The notes under the pieces are model-generated. The model was not told where the DNA came from, made no database searches, and was given only the letters and a program-made list of their open reading frames with translations. This document shows positions 1 through 6,609 of a DNA stretch of 6,646 nucleotides, piece after piece. The DNA is from Anaerolineales bacterium UBA832 (GTDB lineage: Bacteria > Chloroflexota > Anaerolineae > Anaerolineales > UBA11657). The stretch's first letter is position 1; each line of letters opens with the position of its first letter. The DNA is taken from the NCBI GenBank assembly GCA_002296125.1, contig DBHI01000077.1:1-6646 (forward strand). Reading direction: 5' to 3'. The position numbers and the translations under genes were made by a program.

Positions 1-25
1 AAGTTCGAGTCTTATAGCGCCCACC
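1..25 (+). tRNA. 3' end of a tRNA gene (probably tRNA-Val), cut by the window edge
   Basis: Bases 1-3 (AAG) are the end of the 5' T-stem strand, 4-10 (TTCGAGT) the T-loop, 11-15 (CTTAT) the 3' T-stem strand, 16-22 (AGCGCCC) the 3' acceptor strand and 23 (A) the discriminator. CC follows, then C instead of A, so a full CCA is not encoded here. The identity as Val comes from the longer copy at the right end, which shares the first 19 bases and carries a UAC anticodon. Whether this is the 3' end of an intact tRNA gene or another displaced half cannot be told, because the upstream part lies outside the window. A strong terminator follows directly, as expected behind a tRNA gene. Confidence 0.75.
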
Positions 26-28
26 CTT

Positions 29-65
29 AGAAAGCCCTTGATTAACGTCAGGGGCTTTCTCTTTT
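29..65 (+). terminator. Rho-independent terminator behind the tRNA 3' end
   Basis: AGAAAGCCCTTGA (29-41) pairs with TCAGGGGCTTTCT (48-60) around the loop TTAACG (42-47). This gives a 13-bp stem with a single G-T wobble. The run CTTTT follows at 61-65. It would end transcription coming rightwards through the tRNA sequence. If the right-hand tRNA copy is followed by the same sequence, it would also serve as the terminator for the operon ending at 6585, which has no strong terminator of its own inside the window. Confidence 0.88.
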
Positions 66-118
66 AATGAACTAATCAAACTATTCAACACCCCTTTCTA
101 CTTAGTCAAATATATACG

Positions 119-158
119 CTTGGTGGAAAGGTATGTGGTGGAAAGGTGGTACACCAAG
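119..158. repeat. Tandem 12-bp direct repeat enclosed by a 7-bp inverted repeat
   Basis: TGGTGGAAAGGT occurs exactly at 121-132 and 136-147, a 15-bp period. CTTGGTG (119-125) and CACCAAG (152-158) are exact inverted repeats that bracket the pair. A small hairpin GGTG-GTA-CACC (145-155) sits inside. The block lies in otherwise AT-rich non-coding DNA between the terminator and the first gene. It could be an operator, the arm-type binding sites of an integrase (it lies about 100 bp from the tRNA-derived junction), or a leader RNA structure. The repeat itself is seen directly; none of these roles is shown. Confidence 0.75.
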
Positions 159-169
159 GCGGATTAGGA

Positions 170-198
170 TTACTCACTTTTGTTTCTAGACATATAGT
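170..198 (+). promoter_or_regulatory. Candidate promoter for the first gene
   Basis: TATAGT (193-198) is a good -10-like hexamer, 17 bases after TTACTC (170-175), a weak -35 match, and 27 bases before the first ATG. It is the best placed candidate between the terminator and the gene. FCB bacteria often use a different promoter grammar (TTTG / TAnnTTTG) and no convincing match to that was seen. In such AT-rich sequence a -10 match arises easily by chance, so this is only a candidate. Confidence 0.25.
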
Positions 199-225
199 AC
201 TACTGTTTTGTAATATTAGTTTTAT

Positions 226-813
226 ATGAATCGTTTTAAGATATTATTTATCCTATACCTATTATCATCAGGATTGCCAAATGCTCAGGATACAATAAAT
301 AATACAAAGATACATGGTTTTGGAGGTGGGTTAGGGCTTGGTTTTGGGAAAGAAACAGCTTCAAGATTATCTATATTATTTTTCCGCAAGACCAACATGT
401 TTGACTTTTTTGTTCATTTTTCACGAAATATTAGCTCTCTCAGTCCCAATATTTATAAGGATTATAGTTCTTCTGCACCAGATGATTGGCACCACTCTTA
501 TGAAGGTTCCAAATACCCAATATTTATTATTGGTTTTGGTCCTTTAATAAATTACAAAAATATGGAATTACTGCCTTCAATTGGTATTTCATATAATACG
601 TCAATACACAGATATTTTAATCAATCTAAAACACTGGGTGATAAAGGATATTATTATGTATACGGGGATGATGGAAAATATTTTCCGGTTTTAGGCATTG
701 GGCTACTTTCTAGAAAATCGAAAGATCTATCCTTTTATGGTAATTGTCACATTGGTAAAATTATCAGTATCTCTATAGGAGTAGCTTATGAAATGGATGT
801 CAATTATTTTTGA
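226..813 (+). CDS. Small secreted protein, probable outer-membrane beta-barrel
   Basis: This 195-residue protein is not recognised as a named family. Residues 1-20 form a signal peptide: Asn-Arg-Phe-Lys, a hydrophobic stretch from Ile6 to Leu17, and a likely signal peptidase I cut in Pro-Asn-Ala-Gln-Asp at about residue 20 or 21. The mature part is rich in Gly and aromatic residues, with short alternating hydrophobic stretches such as the Gly-rich segment at 31-40, IFIIGFGPLINY (98-109) and FPVLGIGLLS. It ends in Phe, a common last residue of outer-membrane barrels, and its length would suit about eight strands. An in-frame TAG at 217-219 makes ATG 226 the only ATG start. No Shine-Dalgarno is visible. 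The next gene starts 64 bases on without a clear terminator between them, so co-transcription is possible. The coding sequence looks more AT-rich than the two larger genes. The barrel assignment is inferred from sequence style. Confidence 0.72.
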   Translation: MNRFKILFILYLLSSGLPNAQDTINNTKIHGFGGGLGLGFGKETASRLSILFFRKTNMFDFFVHFSRNISSLSPNIYKDYSSSAPDDWHHSYEGSKYPIFIIGFGPLINYKNMELLPSIGISYNTSIHRYFNQSKTLGDKGYYYVYGDDGKYFPVLGIGLLSRKSKDLSFYGNCHIGKIISISIGVAYEMDVNYF

Positions 814-877
814 ATAATAGTGTGGCAAAAAATACTTCACATAATTCATTTATACCTATTTAACATATTATATAATC

Positions 878-2431
878 ATGAAGGATTTATTGAAAATAAT
901 TGTTTTGTCCAATGCCTTAATATCGATTGGGTTTGGTAATTGTGATAGTGATGAAGTTGAACTATGGGATGAGTGTTATTCCATAACCAATACTACTTCT
1001 TTGCTTAGGATAAATGAGGGCCTTACTGGAGAAATACCATCCGAGATAGGGCAGCTTACAAACCTTGTTAACCTTCAATTACAATACAATGAACTAACAG
1101 GATCAATTCCTACCGAAATTGGCAATCTTACAAGTTTAGTTAAAATAGATCTTCGCTATAATAATCTATCCGGATCCATTCCTACCGAAATTGGGTCTTT
1201 AACTAGCCTGAATGAATTAAGAATTCAGAAAAATCAATTATCCGGTACAATACCGTCTGCTATTGGAAATCTGACAGAATTGACCCATTTGTATTTATAT
1301 GGGAATCAATTTACGGGTTCAATTCCAACTGAGATTGGAAATTTGATTAATTTAGTGAAACTACACTTAAATAATAATCAATTTACAGGACTGATACCGG
1401 AGACTATATGTAATATAGATATGTCATTTTATAATCCTCACCTTTTTGATATTTCCGGTAATCAGCTTTTACCTCCTTATCCTGACTGTGTTGCTGAATT
1501 TGTCGGCTATCAGTATTCTGAAGATTGTGCGAGCAATTATTTATTTGATGGAATTTGCACAGAACAATCTGATTTGGACGTATTGCAGAAATTTATAGAT
1601 AACAGTTCAGAAACTATCAACATGGAAATGGATGATAACAATAATGGCATTATTGAGCCCATCGAGTTGGGTACACAGCACTGGTGGGATGGCAGGCTGA
1701 CTGAGTTAAACTGCAATTATGATCTGGCAAATGAATTCACTTTAAGTGACCTGGGTTTATCAGGAGAGATTCCTCAAGAGATAGGTACTTTAGACAGCCT
1801 TGAATTTTTATGGCTGGAAGATAACCAGCTGACAGGCCCTATCCCAACTGAGATTGGCAATCTTTCAAAGTTGAAATATTTAATTATGCATTATAATCAG
1901 CTTTCAGATTCTATCCCATCTGAGATTGGAAATCTGTCCAATTTAGAAATATTAAAATTGGATAATAACCAGCTCACAGGATATATACCAGAAAGTATCT
2001 GTGATCTAAATATAGTTTTTAACTGGCAAAATAATCTTTTCGGTGAAAATTTTGCTGTATATAATAATCAACTCTGTCCCCCATATCCGGATTGTGTCGA
2101 TGCTTATGTTGGTTTGCAAAACACAACCAATTGTGAGCTGGCTTCAGATACTTTTAATCCTATCCCATTAGACTATAGTTTATATGATCCCTATCCAAAC
2201 CCATTTAATGCACAAACAACAATACAAATTACTTTGCCAATAAAGGATGTTATGATTGTTAAAGTATATGACGTCAACGGTAGTGAGTTAAAAACACTCG
2301 TCCATAGTATTTTTGATAGCGGAACGCATACGATTAAATGGGATGCCGGGGATTTACCTTCAGGTATTTATTTTATTAGAATGCAAACCAGACATTTTTC
2401 GGGTACAAAAAAGGTTAGCCTAATTAAGTAA
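878..2431 (+). CDS. Secreted leucine-rich-repeat protein with EF-hand-like loop and T9SS-type C-terminal sorting domain
   Basis: This 517-residue protein is probably a secreted or surface-attached binding protein. Residues 1-20 are a signal peptide; the Cys22 context (Phe-Gly-Asn-Cys) is a poor lipobox, so this is probably not a lipoprotein. A Cys22/Cys33 cap precedes a first array of plant-type 24-residue LRRs (about 43-180, LTGxIPxEIGNLTxL). The array ends in a module with PPYPDC (199-204) and Cys217. A middle section has the EF-hand-like loop Asp252 to Glu263 (D-x-N-x-N-G-x-I-x-x-x-E), suggesting Ca2+ binding. A second LRR array (about 287-382) ends in the same type of module (PPYPDC at 401-406, Cys419), so the protein looks internally duplicated. 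Residues about 432-517 form the sorting domain: PYPNPFN (438-444), VKVYDVNG, SGIYFIR and a basic end. In known T9SS systems such a domain directs export and is removed at the surface. ATG 878 is chosen because it gives the signal peptide and an in-frame TAA lies at 842-844. The stop overlaps the next start by one base. Confidence 0.9.
   Translation: MKDLLKIIVLSNALISIGFGNCDSDEVELWDECYSITNTTSLLRINEGLTGEIPSEIGQLTNLVNLQLQYNELTGSIPTEIGNLTSLVKIDLRYNNLSGSIPTEIGSLTSLNELRIQKNQLSGTIPSAIGNLTELTHLYLYGNQFTGSIPTEIGNLINLVKLHLNNNQFTGLIPETICNIDMSFYNPHLFDISGNQLLPPYPDCVAEFVGYQYSEDCASNYLFDGICTEQSDLDVLQKFIDNSSETINMEMDDNNNGIIEPIELGTQHWWDGRLTELNCNYDLANEFTLSDLGLSGEIPQEIGTLDSLEFLWLEDNQLTGPIPTEIGNLSKLKYLIMHYNQLSDSIPSEIGNLSNLEILKLDNNQLTGYIPESICDLNIVFNWQNNLFGENFAVYNNQLCPPYPDCVDAYVGLQNTTNCELASDTFNPIPLDYSLYDPYPNPFNAQTTIQITLPIKDVMIVKVYDVNGSELKTLVHSIFDSGTHTIKWDAGDLPSGIYFIRMQTRHFSGTKKVSLIK
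1004..1417 (+). repeat. First LRR array, 72-bp repeat period
   Basis: This stretch encodes about five to six 24-residue plant-type LRRs (residues 43-180). The repeat is also visible in DNA: ATTCCTACCGAAATTGG occurs exactly at 1106-1122 and 1178-1194, 72 bp apart, with near-matching flanks. A more diverged copy occurs near 1321. The nucleotide identity suggests recent duplication or gene conversion between neighbouring repeats. Confidence 0.85.
1736..2023 (+). repeat. Second LRR array, 72-bp repeat period
   Basis: This stretch encodes about four 24-residue LRRs (residues 287-382) of the same IPxEIGxL type. Adjacent units around 1838-1863 and 1910-1935 read ATCCCAACTGAGATTGG and ATCCCATCTGAGATTGG, again 72 bp apart. 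The array is followed by a CPPYPDC module that parallels the end of the first array. Confidence 0.8.
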
Positions 2432-5400
2432 TGGTAAAAATGATCATAAGAATATTTATTGTCCTTTGTACTATTGTTAGTGCTCGTGACTTGTATGTTT
2501 CAAAAAGTGCACTAGAACAATATGAAACGGATGATTACCTCTTATTTGATGGATTCAACGATACTCTTGAAGCTTTGCATAGTACACATCCTAATTATGA
2601 TCCTGCTTGGGATGCCATTGATTTAGGGAAAGACGGACCTATACCAGGCGAACAGTTCACGTTGGAAGCAAGAATCTACCAAGACGGAAGAACTACCCCT
2701 GCATGGGGGCATATTATGGGCTATCAACCTGTAGATATAGAAGGATTAGACGCAGTTCATGAATCACCATACATTTGGGTGTATGAGGGTGTCAATATAA
2801 AATATGGATTTGGGTCTGGTGACCAGAAACACTGGGCAATTGTGGACAGCGTAATTTTGAATAGACAAACATGGTACCATATAGCGACTACTTTTGATGG
2901 TACAAATTACAGGTTATTTGTTAATGGAGAAGAAGTTCATAATATTACGAACTTTGCCGGTAAAACACCTTATCCCACACCAGTAAGATTTATTGGAGGA
3001 GCGCATGTTGGTAACCAACGAGGTAAGTTTCATGGTAAGATTGATGAGGTCCGGATGTGGAGTGTTGCCAAAACTCAGGTAGAAATCCAGGAAAAAATGA
3101 ATGACCAATTAACGGGTAATGAATCTGGCCTAGTAGCCTATTATCCAATGGATATAGACAATCAGTATGTACTCGATGGAAGTGGTAATAATTATCATGG
3201 AATAATGATTGGTCCAGTAGTAAAGTCACGATATTTTTCCGATGAATGCCCCAAACCTGATGGAACTATGTATTGTCCCTATCCAACCATCGCAAGTGCT
3301 TTAGAAGATGTGCGGGCATGGGATCGTATTATTATACGTGAAGGTCGCTATACCGAGTTTATTATGAGAGATGGAATCAATATTGAAGGGACTGATTATA
3401 GCTGGGACCAACTAGATCCTGGTTTTGGCGGGCCTCCGACAAACACAATTACTATTGAACCATACCCAAATGAAAACGTGGTTATTGATGGGACTGTATC
3501 TATAGATGTTAATTGGGAACCATATTATCATAATGGCCGTGGTTTATTTCGGGCAATCCTTGATTCTGCTGCTATTGCTGATGAGATCCAGAGACCTTTT
3601 AGGGACGTTTACGGGGTATGGATTAATGACAGGTATCAGATACCTGCGGTTTCCCCGAATATTAAAAATCCAACAGACCCTTCCTATGGCGGTCCAAATG
3701 ATCATGTACCTGGAACATTTTGGGAAGTTGATGTTGTACCGGCACTTTTACGATACGAAAATTGGGGGGAAGGTAGTGTAATATCCATTGATCGTGAGTA
3801 CGGACTAGCAAGACTTGATATGCTTGATACATTAGAAGAATGGGCTTTTGACCCGCAAAATGAAATGCTATACATTTATGCGGATGAGCGGTTTATACCA
3901 TCATCTACAAATGTAAGAATAAGAGTTCTGCACAGGATGATCAATTTCCAATATGTAGCAAATGTGGAATTTAGGAATATCAAATTTTTCGGTGGATCTT
4001 TGGACGTGATGGGTCAAAATGTATTATTTGAAGATTGCAAATTTGAACACCTTCACGATATTACTTTGCCTCCTTTTCGAAATCATGCCCCTTTATGCGC
4101 TGGTTTATTTAGTTCGAATGCGGATTTTATAAACTGCATATTTAGCCGTATCCCTTTTGTATACTCATTGAAAATAGGTGGAATACACAGTCTGGTTGAG
4201 AACTGCCTGTTTACCAATATGGATTGGTGGGCAAATCCTGGAGGTGGTGGCCCTGCCCTGGGATACGTATGTCGGTTCGTGACGTTTGAGAACAGCAAGA
4301 TCGGTGGCGTGCACGGATCATCCTTAATGGAATACTGTCGAATCGAAGATTATATTGATCCTTGTGACTGCAGCGGTATTAATCGCGGTGCCCATGGGGC
4401 TCCAAGATCAATGACAAGATATAACTGGGTTATAAATGGACCAGGTACTAATGGTATGAGATTTGATGGAGGAAAGATTGGTGCAGGAAATAGGCGCGGT
4501 GATGTTCATCATTTTGTTACAATAGGCAACCATCGAGGAATGCGGCTGAAAGGTGACTATCACGATGTGTACCATGTTACTGCATATGACAACTCGACGT
4601 GGGATATCGATTTTTTTGTCGGGAAATATGCTGAACCAGGGGAATTAAATCAGGGCTTTGACCTTGATTACACACCTGGGAACATTCATTCAGTGCTTAA
4701 AAATAGTTTGGTAGAAAGTTCTTTGGGATGCCCTACACCTGACTGTTGGCCATATCCACCATCTGAAACTGGGTTCACTAATCCTCTCGATGCTTTTCAC
4801 CTTTTAGAAAATGGGATCTGGTTTGGCAGAGCGCTTGGCTACCCATCTCTTCATAAAGAATTGACAAATCCCTGGCTAGGAAGTCTTGCTGATCCTGATT
4901 CCCTTTACTCTGATGGCTACTATCCTCCTGATGATCGTACGCAGGATTATGATTTTCGGCCCCGAAAGGGATCTACTTTAATAGACGCTGGTGTGGTGAT
5001 ACCAGGGATTAATGATGGTCAGGATCTACAATTTAATTGGCCTCTAGCTTACCCAGGACAGAATCGCAGATTTGTTGGTGATGCCCCAGATATAGGAGCC
5101 TATGAGTATGGTGATTCTGTCTATTGGATACCTGGTTACCGATATCCACATCCTAGTTTTCCTATTCCTCGCAACAATGCGGTAGATGTGATACCTGACT
5201 ACAGTGTTGTCTGGAACTATCCTTATAAAAAAGATTATTCCAGTACCATGGCAAGTGTGACTATCAATGGTCCTGGTGTTGATCGATCGGAAATTTTTCG
5301 ATATCCTAATAATGTTATGTTCCAAGAGTTTCAACCAGGTGGTTTTTATACCTGGTCTGTTTCTGTGGATGGTATGAGCGGAGGGACATGGTCATTCCAG

Positions 5401-6585
5401 GTGGATAATGATATTTTCCCAATGAATGATCGATCTATAGACACGACCTTGCATGAAGTTATACCACTAAATAATCAAAAAACTCTAGAAGTGTTTGAAA
5501 ATAATATTGCTTTCTTGTTGTTTGATATTCCATCTTCCGTTGATAACAGTTGGGATATTGATTTCAATCTTTTTGTTAAAGAGGTTGAAAACCTTACTGG
5601 AGGTATTGTGGTCTACAAACATGATTATCCTGATTGGGGTGAAAAAAATGATCAACGGAACATTGGCGTTATTGATCACACCCTTAGTACAGCAATAGAT
5701 ACACTACATTCATTGGATCCAGAATCACCTATTTCCCTTAATGTGAGCAGTATAATCAATGAACCAGGAGAATATTCTTTTGCCTTAGCTGGCTTAGATT
5801 CAAATGATCATGTTACTTTTCACAGCTATGAAGCTGGAGAAATTAGATCTCAAGCATATTTCGAATTATGGCCCAGCCTCTCTTTCACACCCAGCCTGGA
5901 CTCTGTTAACATTGTACTTACAATGCCACAGAATGACAGCACTATAGTCCTTAGAGGTACTCCTGACGATAGTATTCTATTCCAATGGCGCCTGACGCAT
6001 GAAATGGATTATAATATCAATTCCTATGTTCTACAAATTGGACTTCCATATGCAAGTAATGGTGGCAGATCAATAGACACTCTTTACATTGAGACCGAGG
6101 TTAATAATAATAGCGTTAAAATTTGTAAAGATGAAATATTGGATATGCTGATCGAGGCTAAAGTATTACAGGGAGAATTTGAATGGGATGTTACTGGAAT
6201 ATTATCTACTGGCGAAATGGTTTCAATTATGTCAAATAGTTTCAGTACAGTCATTGATGATGAAAATTATGAATTAACTTTTCCTGATGAATATCGACTC
6301 TATGATAATTATCCTAATCCATTTAACCCTGTAACGACTATTGCCTATGATCTTAAAGCATGGTCAATAGTGAATCTGCAAATATTTGATATTATGGGGC
6401 GAAAGCTTATGACTTTGGAAAGTAGCGTCAAGGCGCCAGGACATCATTATACGATGTGGAATGGTAAGAATAGTAAGGGTTCCCAGATGGCAAGTGGTGT
6501 TTATTTTTACCGCTTAACTGTAGAAAATACTATTACTGGTAAGAATGCCTATACAAAAGTAGAAAAAATGATGATCTTAAAATGA
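2431..6585 (+). CDS. Large secreted LamG / right-handed beta-helix / CBM96-like protein with T9SS-type sorting domain
   Basis: This 1384-residue protein is exported and probably binds or processes carbohydrate; no catalytic residues could be assigned. Residues 1-18 are a signal peptide (cut near Val-Ser-Ala-Arg). About 35-262 is a LamG/concanavalin-like domain, with FTLEARIY (76-83), WYHIATTFDG (148-157), FVNGEEV and KIDEVRMWSVAKTQVEIQ (203-220). About 283-893 is a right-handed parallel beta-helix. It opens with YPTIASALEDV and IIREGRYTE (301-309), contains N-rich rungs with Cys at 536, 569, 592, 614 and 636, and closes with the typical PDIGAYEYG (886-894). About 900-992 is an Ig/FnIII-like sandwich. 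About 1003-1148 resembles DNRLRE/CBM96 modules (AFLLFDIP at 1027-1034; late VTFHSYEAGE). About 1157-1276 is another beta-sandwich. The sorting domain is 1284-1384, with NYPNPFNPVTTI (1293-1304), IFDIMGRK and SGVYFYRL. ATG 2431 lies in TAATG, overlapping the upstream stop, which suggests translational coupling; a second in-frame ATG at 2440 is possible. Polysaccharide lyase-like and pure adhesin roles both remain open. Confidence 0.9.
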   Translation: MVKMIIRIFIVLCTIVSARDLYVSKSALEQYETDDYLLFDGFNDTLEALHSTHPNYDPAWDAIDLGKDGPIPGEQFTLEARIYQDGRTTPAWGHIMGYQPVDIEGLDAVHESPYIWVYEGVNIKYGFGSGDQKHWAIVDSVILNRQTWYHIATTFDGTNYRLFVNGEEVHNITNFAGKTPYPTPVRFIGGAHVGNQRGKFHGKIDEVRMWSVAKTQVEIQEKMNDQLTGNESGLVAYYPMDIDNQYVLDGSGNNYHGIMIGPVVKSRYFSDECPKPDGTMYCPYPTIASALEDVRAWDRIIIREGRYTEFIMRDGINIEGTDYSWDQLDPGFGGPPTNTITIEPYPNENVVIDGTVSIDVNWEPYYHNGRGLFRAILDSAAIADEIQRPFRDVYGVWINDRYQIPAVSPNIKNPTDPSYGGPNDHVPGTFWEVDVVPALLRYENWGEGSVISIDREYGLARLDMLDTLEEWAFDPQNEMLYIYADERFIPSSTNVRIRVLHRMINFQYVANVEFRNIKFFGGSLDVMGQNVLFEDCKFEHLHDITLPPFRNHAPLCAGLFSSNADFINCIFSRIPFVYSLKIGGIHSLVENCLFTNMDWWANPGGGGPALGYVCRFVTFENSKIGGVHGSSLMEYCRIEDYIDPCDCSGINRGAHGAPRSMTRYNWVINGPGTNGMRFDGGKIGAGNRRGDVHHFVTIGNHRGMRLKGDYHDVYHVTAYDNSTWDIDFFVGKYAEPGELNQGFDLDYTPGNIHSVLKNSLVESSLGCPTPDCWPYPPSETGFTNPLDAFHLLENGIWFGRALGYPSLHKELTNPWLGSLADPDSLYSDGYYPPDDRTQDYDFRPRKGSTLIDAGVVIPGINDGQDLQFNWPLAYPGQNRRFVGDAPDIGAYEYGDSVYWIPGYRYPHPSFPIPRNNAVDVIPDYSVVWNYPYKKDYSSTMASVTINGPGVDRSEIFRYPNNVMFQEFQPGGFYTWSVSVDGMSGGTWSFQVDNDIFPMNDRSIDTTLHEVIPLNNQKTLEVFENNIAFLLFDIPSSVDNSWDIDFNLFVKEVENLTGGIVVYKHDYPDWGEKNDQRNIGVIDHTLSTAIDTLHSLDPESPISLNVSSIINEPGEYSFALAGLDSNDHVTFHSYEAGEIRSQAYFELWPSLSFTPSLDSVNIVLTMPQNDSTIVLRGTPDDSILFQWRLTHEMDYNINSYVLQIGLPYASNGGRSIDTLYIETEVNNNSVKICKDEILDMLIEAKVLQGEFEWDVTGILSTGEMVSIMSNSFSTVIDDENYELTFPDEYRLYDNYPNPFNPVTTIAYDLKAWSIVNLQIFDIMGRKLMTLESSVKAPGHHYTMWNGKNSKGSQMASGVYFYRLTVENTITGKNAYTKVEKMMILK

Positions 6586-6609
6586 ACTATTGATGTGAAA
6601 GCATAGTTC
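6584..6609. repeat. Inverted repeat abutting the tRNA half
   Basis: GAACTAT (6584-6590) and ATAGTTC (6603-6609) are exact inverted repeats with a 12-base spacer. The left arm starts inside the stop codon of the large gene. The last base of the right arm is the first base of the tRNA-Val anticodon loop. It is too short, and lacks the T-run, to be a good terminator. It may be a recombination-site element or chance. Confidence 0.5.

Noticed and set aside
133..189. Short reading frame of 18 codons (MWWKGGTPRR...) overlapping the direct repeats
   Set aside because: The AAAGG before it lies too close to the ATG to be a normal ribosome binding site. The frame is explained by the repeat sequence, and nothing supports translation.
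1..225. CRISPR array, riboswitch or origin in the left non-coding region
   Set aside because: Only two 12-bp repeats with a 3-bp gap are present, with no spacer-like units. No known riboswitch core and no cluster of DnaA-box-like sequences was recognised.
814..877. Possible terminator between the first two genes
   Set aside because: Only a very weak TGTG/CACA pairing with a long A-rich loop is present and no T-run follows, so this is not called.
938..948. Lipoprotein signal in the LRR protein (Cys22)
   Set aside because: The residues before Cys22 are Phe-Gly-Asn, a poor lipobox. The cysteine fits a disulfide with Cys33 at the N-terminal cap of the LRR array better.
2914..5679. Antisense reading frames of 64-96 codons within the large gene, and plus-strand alternative-frame ORFs near 338, 3506 and 5495
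   Set aside because: All lie inside strongly supported coding sequence, lack recognisable domains, and are best explained as chance frames.
6586..6608. Complete tRNA gene at the right end
   Set aside because: No D-arm, 5' acceptor strand or pairing 5' anticodon-stem strand can be found upstream; the sequence there is the end of the large gene.
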